64,000 nt of DNA from Clostridium pasteurianum BC1 (GTDB taxonomy: Bacteria; Bacillota; Clostridia; Clostridiales; Clostridiaceae), in assembly GCF_000389635.1 (NCBI RefSeq), contig NC_021182.1, forward strand, positions 1,364,001 through 1,428,000. The letters run 5' to 3'. Position 1 is the first letter of the stretch. The number at the start of each line of letters is the position of its first letter. The notes under the pieces are model-generated. The model did not search any database. It saw nothing but the letters and a program-made list of their open reading frames with translations, and had not been told where the DNA came from. The translations under genes and the position numbers were made by a program. Shown here in pieces: positions 17,811 through 26,221 of the stretch.

Positions 17811-19271
17811 TTACATCAGCGGTGAAAAAAGCCTGCTTATTCCCTGTAAAACTCTAGTAATGATACCTCTAGAATAATACCATTCTTTAGTAACAAACTC
17901 AGAATCTTTCATATCATTTTCAAATATATTTATGCATTTTGATAAGAAGGCTGTATTGTATACAAACACATTTACTTCAAAATCTAGAGCAAAGCTTCGT
18001 ATATCTATGTTTGAAGTCCCCAAAGAACAGACATTATCATCTATTAATATCATTTTGGCATGTAAAAAGCCAGGATATAGGTAAACTTTTATTCCATACT
18101 CCAAAAGATCATTTATATAAGATGTGGTAGCTTTATATACAAATTGTTTATCAGGTATTTTAGGCAGCATAATCCTTACGTCTATGTTGCACATGGCTGC
18201 TGTTTGCAGTGCTTCTAAAAAGGGACCATCTGGGATAAAATAAGGAGTTTGAATATATATCTTTTTCTTCGCAGAAGAAATCATTTTTATAAAGCTTCTC
18301 TTTATTTGCTCTTTGTTTGAATCTGGTCCACTGGAGACTACCTGAATGCCAATGGAACCCTGAGGTTTTATATCTGGAAATAAACGTTCTATAAACAGTC
18401 TTTCATGAGTTTCTTTTTCTTTTGAAGCATAATACCAGTCAGTTAAGAATATTTCCTGAAGGAAGTAAACGGAACTGCCTGTAATTCTCAAATGAGTGTC
18501 TCTCCAGGGAAGCTTGCGTTTCCCAAGGCCCATGTATTCATCACCGATGTTCATTCCGCCTACATAGCCAATTTTACCATCAATTGTTATTATCTTTCTA
18601 TGATTTCTGTAATTTAAACTGATATGATGTCCAATAGTTACAGGAAAAAATTTGCAAACTTTTCCACCAGCCTTTATTAATTCTTTAAACATTTTAAAGG
18701 GAGTAAGAATGCTTCCTACCTGATCGTAAAGAATACGTACTTCAACACCATTTTTTGCTTTTTCAGTTAATAGAGATACTATCTTTTTTCCTATGTTATC
18801 ATTCCTTATTATAAAGTATAAAATATTTATAGTATCTTTAGCGTTTTTTATATCTTCTATAAGAGCATTATATTTATCTGCACCGTTAGTAAACATGGAT
18901 ATATCGTTATCTTGTGAATAAATACTCTTATTTGCATTAATGTTTAATTTTATAATATTAATGTAGTTAATTGTATTTTTATCTGTAAATATTACACTTT
19001 CACTATTTATTAAATATTTTTCTCTAATAAGATATTTGTTGTAAAGAGCTTCAAAATCTTTTTTTATTCTTGTTATTTTTTTATTCACATGTACATTTCT
19101 TCCGAAGACCAGATATACTATAAATCCTATTATGGGTAAAAAATTCATTATAATTATCCACACAATACCCATCATAGGTTTTCTTCTTTCTATATAAAGT
19201 GTTATAAGAACACAGAAAATATTAGCTAAATAAGTGCATATTACTACGTAAAGCAATATTGAAAAACTCAA
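17811..19271 (-). CDS. cls: Cardiolipin synthase (phospholipase D family)
   Basis: Condenses two phosphatidylglycerols to cardiolipin in the membrane. 486 residues. Two N-terminal membrane helices (about 3-24 and 34-56) precede two HKD motifs: His224-Lys226-Asp231 in NHRKIITIDGKIGYVGG and His404-Lys406-Asp411 in LHAKMILIDDNVCSLGTSN. Length and order match bacterial Cls. It is monocistronic. Its upstream region contains repeat copy D in antisense orientation. Confidence 0.93.
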   Translation of the reverse strand: MSFSILLYVVICTYLANIFCVLITLYIERRKPMMGIVWIIIMNFLPIIGFIVYLVFGRNVHVNKKITRIKKDFEALYNKYLIREKYLINSESVIFTDKNTINYINIIKLNINANKSIYSQDNDISMFTNGADKYNALIEDIKNAKDTINILYFIIRNDNIGKKIVSLLTEKAKNGVEVRILYDQVGSILTPFKMFKELIKAGGKVCKFFPVTIGHHISLNYRNHRKIITIDGKIGYVGGMNIGDEYMGLGKRKLPWRDTHLRITGSSVYFLQEIFLTDWYYASKEKETHERLFIERLFPDIKPQGSIGIQVVSSGPDSNKEQIKRSFIKMISSAKKKIYIQTPYFIPDGPFLEALQTAAMCNIDVRIMLPKIPDKQFVYKATTSYINDLLEYGIKVYLYPGFLHAKMILIDDNVCSLGTSNIDIRSFALDFEVNVFVYNTAFLSKCINIFENDMKDSEFVTKEWYYSRGIITRVLQGISRLFSPLM

Positions 19272-19357
19272 AACTTCATCTCCTCTTAGGTTGATTTTTT
19301 AATACAGAATTAGTATTACCATTTATCTTTTGACTAACCATTGTAACATTTAATATC

Positions 19358-19581
19358 AATGAATCTTATTTAGTGGGAGTTTGTACTCACACTAAATCTA
19401 GATGAATTATCCATGGACGTGTCGCTGTTATCTCCAGCTTTAGAAAAGCAGAGAACCAAAATCTTAGATTTTGCGTGAATCGCTTTCGCTGTGTGCAAGC
19501 AGGCAAAACAAAATTTTATTTTGTATTTGATCGCTTTCACAGCGTGCGGTGGAGTGCTACAGCGACTAGTCATCGGATAAA
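19358..19581 (+). repeat. Dispersed structured repeat, copy D with two internal modules
   Basis: The longest copy, 224 bp. The 5' hairpin pairs TTTAGTG with CACTAAA. The core pairs GTCGCTGT with ACAGCGAC and TTATCC with GGATAA. The apical loop holds two tandem ~50-nt modules, each starting near AAGCAG, containing a short hairpin (CAAAATCTTAGATTTTG; CAAAATTTTATTTTG) and ending near ATCGCTTTC-C-G-GTGC. It fills most of the 19272-19746 gap between divergent cls and the AAA-ATPase gene. A short antisense reading frame inside it is not a gene. Confidence 0.85.
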
Positions 19582-19746
19582 CTTTTTTAAGATAAAAATA
19601 CTCACTATACAAATTATATATACTAATTGAGAAAATATCAATTTTAAAATAATTTATGGATCCAATAAAAATGTATTTATTTTAAAATAGTAGTTAAAAT
19701 GATAGAATATACATAAGGTAAGAAGCACGTAAAAGGATGTGAGAAT

Positions 19747-21338
19747 ATGGGAAAAAGGTTTAATATTACAGGTACTTGTATACCTGAGAAGCACTATATG
19801 GTGGATACATCTAAGAAGATAGAAAAGATAATGGAATTAATAGAGAATGAAGAGTATTTCATTATAAATAGACCTAGACAGTATGGGAAAACTACGACAT
19901 TATATATGCTGGAAAAGAAATTAAAGAATATAGAAGAGTATTTACCTATAAGAATAAGTTTTGAGTCTATTGATACAGAAAGTTATAAGGAAGTAAAAAA
20001 ATTTCTAGGAAGCGTAATGATACAAATTAGGAATTTTTTCAGATTTTCTAATAATAAAGAAGTATATAAATTTATAAATAAATACAATGATAAAATTAAT
20101 ACTATGGATGATTTTAGTGAGTTTATAACCACACTAGTTGAATTTACAAAAAAAAGAGTGATTTTAATTATAGATGAAGTTGATAAAAGCAGCAACAATC
20201 AGTTGCTTTTAGATTTTTTAGGAATGCTCAGGAATAAATATCTTTTGCGAAATGAGGGAAAAGATTATACTTTTCACAGTGTAATATTGGCAGGAGTTCA
20301 TGATGTGAAAAGCTTAAAGCTAAAAATAAGACCTGATGAAGAACATAAATATAATAGCCCTTGGAATATAGCTTCAGATTTTAATGTGGATATGAGCTTT
20401 TCGGAGGAAGAAATAAAAACTATGCTGGATGATTATATAAACTGCACAAGAGTAAAATTAGATAAAAAATATTTTTCAGAAAAACTCCATTTTTATACTT
20501 CAGGCTACCCTTTCTTTGTAAGTAAGCTCTGTAAGTTGATAGATGAAAGAATTATGGATAAAGATAAGCTTTTGTGGGAAAATGAATTTATGGATTTGGC
20601 AGTAAAGGAACTTTTAAAAGAGAGCAGCACAAACTTTGATAGTGTTATAAAGAATTTGGAAAACAACAGAAAACTATATGATTTCATAAAACGCATAATT
20701 GTAGATGGAGAAAATATAATTTATGTTAATACAGATGAAGTAGTAAATCTAGGAACTATATATGGAATCTTAAAGGAAGAAAATAATAATTGTAAAGTAA
20801 ATAATAAAATATATGAACAGCTTATATATAATCACATGATGATGAAGATAATAAGAAAGGATAAATCCTCTAAAATGTCAGAATATAACTACAGAGCAAA
20901 TTTTATAAAAGAGGATGGAAGCCTTGATATAAAGAAAGTATTTGTAAAATTTCAGGATTTTATGAAGCATGAATACTCAGAGAAAAGAGAAAGTTTTTGG
21001 AAGATGATGGAAGATTGATATTTTTAGCCTTTGTAAGTCCTATAATAAATGGAATAGGCTTTGCATTTAAGGAAGTAACCGGTGGAGAAGAAAAGAGATT
21101 TGATATAGTAGTCACCTATGAAAAGAAACTATACATACTGGAGCTAAAAATGTGGAGAGGAGAAGAATATCATAGAAAAGGTCTTATACAATTAGGAGAA
21201 TATCTTGAGCAATATGGAATTAAAGAAGGATATCTTTTAATATTTGACTTTAGAAAAAGTGGATTATCTGGAAAAGTAGAAGAAGTTAATATTAAAATAG
21301 ATAATAAAGAAAAAAGTATAGTTGAGGTTTATTGCTAG
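19747..21338 (+). pseudogene. AAA-ATPase-like / PD-(D/E)XK nuclease fusion protein, frameshifted
   Basis: Members of this family (AAA-ATPase-like domain plus a C-terminal PD-(D/E)XK domain) are single proteins of about 500-550 residues. Here the first frame (19747-21018) has Walker A NRPRQYGKTTT (Lys48) and Walker B VILIIDEVDK, and stops right after ESFWKMMED. The nuclease part continues in the -1 frame to 21338 with GRLIFLAFVSPIINGIGF, then the Asp of KRFDIVV and the ELK of LYILELKMW. The switch falls in a T5 run at 20994-20998; one more T would restore ESFLEDDGRLIF. So either a one-base deletion or a sequencing error is likely. Cellular role is unknown. Confidence 0.85.
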
Positions 21339-21401
21339 AAGGCGGATGTATAGCACTTGCAACTTTCGTACACTGATGATTATTAGTAAAAAAAGAAAAA
21401 T

Positions 21402-22082
21402 CTAATTCATGAGTATATCTTCCATAGCCTCCAAATTTAAAATCTTAAAGGCATTTTTATGAAAATCAATAAGTCCATCTTTTTTCATGTTTATAAGTTC
21501 TCTTGACAGGGAAGGGCGGGGAACTCCCAATGACTCTGCCATTTCTTTTCGAGAGGAATTTATTTGAAAGAGTGTTTTCCTATCTATATGATAGCTTTCA
21601 AGTAGAAGGCTTGTAATTTTCTGCCTTAGGGTTTCATAGGATAGATTTTTTAATTTATTATTTAACATTAGAATTTTGTTAGATAATAACCCCATAAAAT
21701 TATTTAAAATAGACACGTTCATACTACAAAGAGTAACAATATCTTCTTTTGATATAAATAGTATTTGAGAATTTTCAGAGGCTACAATTGTAGAAGGGTA
21801 TTTATTTATATCTGAAAAAATTATAACTTCACCGAAAATATCGCCTGATAAAAATTTTGCTATAGTAACAGTTTTACCAGAGGCAAAAAATTTCTTGATT
21901 TCTATTGAACCATTTACTATTACACCGATATTGGAACAATTGTCACCTTCCATAGCTATAGTTTCATCTTTTAAATAAGAATACATTTTATAATTTATTT
22001 TATCTAAAAGTATTTTAATAGCTTCTCCATTAAAATTTTTAAATATAACACAGTTCTTAAGTATATCAGTTAAATTATTCAT
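21402..22082 (-). CDS. Crp/Fnr-family transcriptional regulator
   Basis: 226 residues. An N-terminal cyclic-nucleotide-binding-fold beta barrel (about 10-120, with GDNCSNIGVIVNGSIEI and LSGDIFGEVIIF), a long dimer helix, and a C-terminal HTH (RKEMAESLGVPRPSLSRELINMK). There is no Cys pattern for an Fe-S cluster as in Fnr, so it may sense a small molecule or haem/NO-type signal. It is divergent from a 4Fe-4S protein gene, with a palindromic site between them at the position expected for class II activation. Confidence 0.9.
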   Translation of the reverse strand: MNNLTDILKNCVIFKNFNGEAIKILLDKINYKMYSYLKDETIAMEGDNCSNIGVIVNGSIEIKKFFASGKTVTIAKFLSGDIFGEVIIFSDINKYPSTIVASENSQILFISKEDIVTLCSMNVSILNNFMGLLSNKILMLNNKLKNLSYETLRQKITSLLLESYHIDRKTLFQINSSRKEMAESLGVPRPSLSRELINMKKDGLIDFHKNAFKILNLEAMEDILMN

Positions 22083-22275
22083 AGTACATCAATCCCATCA
22101 ATAAATTATATTTTATTAATTGCCTTTTTAGGCACACTTAATTTGATAAAATTTTAAAATAAAATTATTTTTTATGTTTCTCCATCTTTATTAAACTTCA
22201 ATTCTGTAAGTAATATATCAAATTATTTATAACAATCAATTATCTTTTAAAAAATTAATAAATATATTTAATTTA

Positions 22276-22317
22276 GTAACCTAGGTTACGGATTTTATAT
22301 TAATATGTTACTATAAT
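22276..22317 (+). promoter_or_regulatory. Palindromic activator site and -10 element for the 4Fe-4S protein gene
   Basis: GTAACCTAGGTTAC (22276-22289) is a perfect 14-bp palindrome. A -10 TATAAT lies at 22312-22317 with no good -35 hexamer at the right spacing. If transcription starts about 7 nt after the -10, the palindrome is centred near -41.5, the classic class II position for Crp/Fnr proteins. The rest of 22083-22413 is AT-rich leader. Confidence 0.6.
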
Positions 22318-22413
22318 AGAATCATAGAAGCAAGAGAATGAATCTATTAGACTTCAATTTATAATAGTAAGAAATTATGAATTAAATAATAATCAAAAAC
22401 GGAGGATATTAAA

Positions 22414-23163
22414 ATGAATAGAAAAATAGTTAAAATACATGAAGAAAAATGTAACGGATGTGGAATATGTGTAAATGCCTGTCATGAGGGAGCTATAAAA
22501 ATTGTTGATGGTAAAGCAAGACTTATAAGTGATGAGTACTGTGACGGGTTAGGAGATTGTTTACCAGGCTGTCCTGAAGGAGCTATAGAAATAATAGAAA
22601 GAGAAGCAGTGGATTATAGTGAAGATGCAGTACAAAAACTAAAAGAAGAGAAAATTGCTAAAAGCCAAGAAGTACAAGCTATGCCTTGTGGATGCCCTGG
22701 AACTGCTGCAAAAGCTATAGTTAGAAAGGCACCTGCTGCAAGCAATATAAAAATTAAACATGAGTCTCTAGAAGAAAGTAGTTCTAATGCCTCAGAATTA
22801 AGACAATGGCCTGTTCAATTAAAGCTTATAAATACGAGAGCACCATATTTAAAAGGAGCAGATCTTTTAGTGGCAGCAGATTGTACAGCCTATGCTTATG
22901 CTGATTTCCATAAGGATTTTATAAAGGATCACATTACTGTCATAGGATGCCCGAAATTAGATGATGTTAAATTCTATGAAGAAAAATTAGCAGAGATTTT
23001 GAAAATTAATGATATTAAAAGTATAACAGTTGTAAGAATGGAAGTACCTTGCTGTGGAGGAATTGTCAATGCAGTAAAGTCAGCTATGCTAAATTCACAG
23101 ATTATTGTTCCTTATAGAGAAGTTATTATAGGTACAGAGGGAAATATATTATCCAGTAAATAA
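22414..23163 (+). CDS. 4Fe-4S ferredoxin-domain protein
   Basis: 249 residues. The first cluster motif is complete (Cys13, 16, 19, 23 in CNGCGICVNAC). The second site (CDGLGDCLPGCP, Cys43, 49, 53) has three Cys in an irregular spacing. Two further Cys (PCGCPG) lie near residue 93, and the C-terminal domain has DCTAYAYADFHK, GCPKLDD and EVPCCGG. Such proteins are common in Clostridia as putative electron carriers next to Crp/Fnr regulators. It is a single-gene unit with AACGGAGG ribosome site and a good terminator. Substrate and partner are unknown. Confidence 0.8.
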   Translation: MNRKIVKIHEEKCNGCGICVNACHEGAIKIVDGKARLISDEYCDGLGDCLPGCPEGAIEIIEREAVDYSEDAVQKLKEEKIAKSQEVQAMPCGCPGTAAKAIVRKAPAASNIKIKHESLEESSSNASELRQWPVQLKLINTRAPYLKGADLLVAADCTAYAYADFHKDFIKDHITVIGCPKLDDVKFYEEKLAEILKINDIKSITVVRMEVPCCGGIVNAVKSAMLNSQIIVPYREVIIGTEGNILSSK

Positions 23164-23197
23164 AACGTTTGTAATGGCCTAAAATTAAAGTTAGATG

Positions 23198-23234
23198 GCT
23201 GTGTAACAATGTATGCATTGTTGCACAGCTTTTT
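23198..23234 (+). terminator. Intrinsic terminator of the 4Fe-4S protein gene
   Basis: GCTGTG-T-AACAATG (23198-23211) pairs with CATTGTT-G-CACAGC (23216-23229), followed by TTTTT. Confidence 0.85.
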
Positions 23235-23314
23235 GTCTGTTCAGTTATTAAAAGTAGTTATTAAAATAGATTTAATAAATGAGGAAAGTACATATTTTTC
23301 AGATTGCTGCATAG

Positions 23315-23602
23315 TTACTTGCCTGTAAGAATGTTGTTGTTTATAACATCCCACTCATCATCAGTAAGCCAGCCCTGTATATTATTCTTTATTTCCACTA
23401 CGATAAAACTTTCGTCATCAGTGTTGAAGGAATCAGCTATTCTATCCGTTATATCTTCTGTAGAGAGGCTAGACTTAATAAACCATACAGAAGATCGGGG
23501 AAAGTGCCAGGAAAAGCTTGAACAATTTTCAATAACCTCTAAAAAATCACCAAAGTCTTTAGAATTTTTATCTACACTTGTAACTACAATGTATGAAGCC
23601 AT
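23315..23602 (-). CDS. Small Cas2-like / SinR-family protein
   Basis: 95 residues. It reads as a single ferredoxin-like fold: strand MASYIVVTSVDK, helix FGDFLEVIENC, strand SSVWFIKSS, helix STEDITDRIADSF, strand ESFIVVEIK, then GWLTDDEWDVINNNIL. This matches the pattern of stand-alone Cas2-like or SinR-family proteins, known in many bacteria without CRISPR. An AGAGGTGAT ribosome site directly precedes its ATG. A longer open frame on the opposite strand covers the same bases but lacks such a site. There is no CRISPR array nearby. Function is not known; Cas2-fold proteins include nucleases and toxins. Confidence 0.65.
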   Translation of the reverse strand: MASYIVVTSVDKNSKDFGDFLEVIENCSSFSWHFPRSSVWFIKSSLSTEDITDRIADSFNTDDESFIVVEIKNNIQGWLTDDEWDVINNNILTGK

Positions 23603-23632
23603 AAAATCACCTCTAAAATTGATTTTAATAAT

Positions 23633-23666
23633 AATTCTATTTTTGTTTATTTTTATAAATAGAATT
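23633..23666. promoter_or_regulatory. 10-bp inverted repeat upstream of the Cas2-like gene
   Basis: AATTCTATTT (23633-23642) and AAATAGAATT (23657-23666) are exactly complementary, 30 bp before the minus-strand start codon at 23602. It could be an operator. Nothing else is seen in 23603-23828. Confidence 0.4.
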
Positions 23667-23828
23667 TACTAGGTAAACTTATTTTATAAAATAATTCTAT
23701 AGTCAAATAAGAAATTCCTCTTTATTGGTATCAATTTACATTAATGTTTTAAAATGAGTTTTACGTGTATAGTAGATATACTAAATATCATATTCACCTG
23801 CTTATAAAACTATTTTATGTTTACATAC

Positions 23829-24581
23829 TTAATAAGATTTTGATGCTAATATTCCTATAAATTCTTTTACAGATAAACTCAATTCTAAAAGTGCATTGCT
23901 GGAAGGTACAAAATCATTTAATTCAAAGCTGCCTTTGATATTAGTTTGATAATCCGTTGGAAAAGGTAATACAGTGGTATTGAATTTTTTAAATTGTAGA
24001 ACAGCTCTAGGCATATGGAAAGCTGACGTAACTAGTATGGGATTTTTCAAATTGTATTTATCTAAAATTTTCTTTGTATATTTAGCATTTTCTGTAGTGT
24101 TGATACTTTGGTTTTCAATAATTATTTTATTTTCAGGTATTCCCATGGTAATTAATATGTTTTTTGATATTTCAGATTCAGTTCCTGTAGATTTAAATAC
24201 TTTACCACCTGAAATTATTATGGGCACATTTAATTTTTGATATAATTCCACAGTGGTGATAAGTCGATTTGCAGCAAAACCAGATAGATGACCATTAAAG
24301 CCTAGATTTGGAGTATCTAGAGTTGCTCCACCACCAAGCATTATAATTACATCTCCTTTTGGATTTTTTGATACAGGGTACTTATTTTCTAATAATCCTA
24401 TTATAGAATTATCTACAAGAGGTATAGTAAAAATATAAAAAATAAAAGTTAATAACAATAAATTTTTGCCAAGTTTAGCTTTGTGTTTAAATAGTTTAAT
24501 ACTAAATATTATAAGAAATAATATGAAGATTCCTGGAGGTAGAATAAAAGTTGAATATAAAAATTTTATAAAATAAATCAA
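23829..24581 (-). CDS. YdcF/ElyC-family membrane protein (DUF218)
   Basis: Two N-terminal membrane helices (about residues 5-30 and 42-62 counted from the TTG start) are followed by a DUF218 Rossmann-like domain: DVIIMLGGGATLDTP, PIIISGG, ENQSINTTENAKY, PILVTSAFHMPRAVLQFKK. Relatives in other bacteria act in envelope or vancomycin-related processes. AAGGAGTGAT lies just upstream of a TTG at 24581, which is my preferred start (250 residues). The open frame continues to an ATG at 24626, but that start has no ribosome site. Confidence 0.8.
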   Translation of the reverse strand: MIYFIKFLYSTFILPPGIFILFLIIFSIKLFKHKAKLGKNLLLLTFIFYIFTIPLVDNSIIGLLENKYPVSKNPKGDVIIMLGGGATLDTPNLGFNGHLSGFAANRLITTVELYQKLNVPIIISGGKVFKSTGTESEISKNILITMGIPENKIIIENQSINTTENAKYTKKILDKYNLKNPILVTSAFHMPRAVLQFKKFNTTVLPFPTDYQTNIKGSFELNDFVPSSNALLELSLSVKEFIGILASKSY

Positions 24582-24892
24582 GTCTAAAATCACTCCTTGC
24601 ATAGTAATATATCTTATGCAAAACATTATAACATTGCTGTTACAGTAAAGCTAATAAATACAAGATAATTTAATATAACTATCAATTGATTACAACAGTA
24701 TTTATAAGAAAAGTTTAAGTCAAAATAGTTTTAGGAGCATAAGTTATAAATAGAGCAGTAAATAATATCAAAGGAAAATTTGAAAAACTATTATATTAGT
24801 ACATAAAAAATATGGAATTAAAGCATTGAAAAGTTTTTACTGCCATTAAATTCATAGTATGTACAAGTTATATGTGTCAATTTGTAATAGGT

Positions 24893-24930
24893 TGAATAGT
24901 ATATAGTAGGTAAAAAACAAAAGATGAAAA
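24893..24930 (+). promoter_or_regulatory. Conserved leader element of the small-protein cluster, copy 1
   Basis: The block beginning TGAATAGTATATA and ending AAAACAAAAGATG, about 38 bp long, recurs at 27173-27207 and 27896-27930, each time roughly 35-80 bp before a start codon. A shorter version (GAATAATATATTATAG) is at 26175-26190. The rest of 24582-24956 is AT-rich with no gene. A promoter recognised by one sigma factor, perhaps a sporulation sigma, is my inference. Confidence 0.55.
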
Positions 24931-24956
24931 AATTATATATAGGAGGATGTGATTTT

Positions 24957-25286
24957 ATGGGTTTAAAATCTAGTAGTGATTTTTTAGGTTTAGGAGGAAA
25001 AAATAACAAACTGATAATCATAATACTGATATTTGTTTTATTTTGTGGCTGTGGAGCTAATCGAGGGGGAGAAGGATGCTGTCCAGATCCTTGCTGTAGG
25101 AGAAGAAGAAGAAGACGTTCAGGTTTTGGTGGATCTTCATTAATACCAATAGTGATAGTTCTTGCTATAGTACTTGGACTTGGAAATAATAGAGGTGGAA
25201 ATACAAATATAATTAAAGTTAATACAGACCCATCAGATGTTCGAGGAGAAAGAGAATCTACAGAATTTTCATCTTGTGATTATTAG
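24957..25286 (+). CDS. Small two-helix membrane protein with Cys-rich and poly-Arg loop (family C)
   Basis: 109 residues from the ATG at 24957 (AGGAGGATGTGAT ribosome site; the open frame starts 11 codons earlier). A Gly-rich N-terminus with GGKNNKLI leads to helix 1 (about 19-33), a loop with CGCG, CCPDPCC and seven consecutive Arg, helix 2 (about 60-75, IPIVIVLAIVLGLG), and a polar tail. I do not recognise it. It shares the G-x-N-KLI start and Gly-rich first helix with the gene at 26222. It is followed at once by repeat copy E. Confidence 0.6.
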   Translation: MGLKSSSDFLGLGGKNNKLIIIILIFVLFCGCGANRGGEGCCPDPCCRRRRRRRSGFGGSSLIPIVIVLAIVLGLGNNRGGNTNIIKVNTDPSDVRGERESTEFSSCDY

Positions 25287-25408
25287 TTTATCCGATGACT
25301 AGCCATTGTAATACTCCAACTCCTAAGGTGGAGATAACACTGGCACGTCCCTGGATAATTCATCTAAACTCACTGGGAATACAAACTCCCACTGAGTAAG
25401 ATTCATTG
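25287..25408 (-). repeat. Dispersed structured repeat, copy E (minus orientation, no module)
   Basis: On the minus strand it reads from AATGAATCTTACTC to CATCGGATAAA. The 5' hairpin pairs ACTCA with TGAGT, the middle stem pairs GCCA with TGGC plus TGT with ACA, and the outer stem pairs TTATCC with GGATAA. It begins on the base after the stop codon of the preceding gene and ends 37 bp before the next start, so it separates the first two members of the small-protein cluster. Confidence 0.85.
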
Positions 25409-25445
25409 ATAATGTTTGACGTAAGTCCTTAAGGGGAGAGATAAT

Positions 25446-25637
25446 ATGTATAGAAATTGCTGCAGCTTAAACACACTTACAATACTGATTTTAATAATTC
25501 TTCAATTTGGTAATAAGGGAAAAAAGTCAAGTACAGAGGGATGTAAAGATAAGCAGCTAGTAGATGATGGTGTATTATTTATCATCACATTATTTTATTT
25601 ATGCTGCTATAATTCCCGTAGAAGAAATTGTTTTTAG
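25446..25637 (+). CDS. Small two-helix membrane protein (family A, member 1)
   Basis: 63 residues. Helix 1 TLTILILIILQF is followed by a basic linker (GNKGKKSS), the motif LVDDGVLFII, helix 2 ITLFYLCC and a basic end RRRNCF. The same plan (C-x-LPxLIxLILIILQFSKK then GILFIIALFYLSC) is found at 27246 and 27974. It has an AAGGGGAGAG ribosome site. I do not recognise the family. The Cys next to both helices and Lys-rich linker suggest an inner-membrane hairpin. Confidence 0.6.
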   Translation: MYRNCCSLNTLTILILIILQFGNKGKKSSTEGCKDKQLVDDGVLFIITLFYLCCYNSRRRNCF

Positions 25638-25688
25638 CTAATCTAGAAGAGCGTAAGTTAAAGTTATTTTGTGTTAAGAGGTGATATT

Positions 25689-26060
25689 ATGGCAATAAAT
25701 GAAGATGAACCTTTAGAAGGCGAAGAAGTAATAGATGGCAAAAATGCAGGATTTGGTAATATGGATTTTGGGAACTTGGCTGGAATGCTAAAAAATGTAG
25801 ATATGAGCCAAATAATGAATTTGATGGGCTCTGTTGATATGAATCAAATGTCATCTTTATTTGGATCAATGTCTGGCGGCGGCGGTAATGCTGGAAATAA
25901 TGGAAATACTGCAAATGCTGCAAATTCCGCTAGATATTCTGGAGGCAGAGGTAGAGAATTTGAGGTTCTAAATGCGATAAAGCCTATGGTGAGCCCTGAG
26001 AGAGGCGACCTCATAGATATAATCCTGCAAATTTATACTATAAGTAAAATATTGAGGTAA
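25689..26060 (+). CDS. Soluble Asn/Met-rich repeat protein (family B, member 1)
   Basis: 123 residues from the ATG at 25689 (AGAGGTGAT site; the frame opens six codons earlier). An acidic N-terminus is followed by two units of the pattern NVDMSQIMNLMG / SVDMNQMSSLFG, a Gly/Asn-rich linker, and a C-terminal helix GDLIDIILQIYTISKIL. The same repeat occurs at 26760 and 27634. No membrane helix. 51 bp after a family A gene, so an A-B pair. Function is unknown. Confidence 0.6.
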   Translation: MAINEDEPLEGEEVIDGKNAGFGNMDFGNLAGMLKNVDMSQIMNLMGSVDMNQMSSLFGSMSGGGGNAGNNGNTANAANSARYSGGRGREFEVLNAIKPMVSPERGDLIDIILQIYTISKILR

Positions 26061-26066
26061 TCATTT

Positions 26067-26095
26067 GGTGCATTTGGTGAAAATGCACCATTTTT
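26067..26095 (+). terminator. Intrinsic terminator after family B member 1
   Basis: GGTGCATTT (26067-26075) pairs with AAATGCACC (26081-26089) over a 5-nt loop, followed by ATTTTT. It ends the first part of the small-protein cluster. Confidence 0.85.
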
Positions 26096-26221
26096 AAATG
26101 TACAAGATAAATTATGTGTATTTATGAAACTTATTAATGGGAGTAAATGAGATGAGAGCAAAATTATAAATTTAGAATAATATATTATAGAGCTTTTAAC
26201 AATATGGGAGGAGTGAGTATT

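Noticed and set aside
19370-19612. 80-codon minus-strand reading frame between cls and the AAA-ATPase gene
   Set aside because: It lies within repeat copy D and has no ribosome site or family similarity.
20991-21001. Programmed -1 ribosomal frameshifting in the AAA-ATPase/nuclease gene
   Set aside because: Only a simple T5 tract is present, without a heptamer allowing two-tRNA slippage or a clear downstream stimulator; a one-base indel is simpler.
23315-23666. CRISPR-Cas locus
   Set aside because: There is only one Cas2-like protein; no array of regular repeats and no other cas gene was seen on either strand.
23304-23672. 122-codon plus-strand frame opposite the Cas2-like gene
   Set aside because: Only the minus-strand frame has a ribosome site and a coherent fold pattern.
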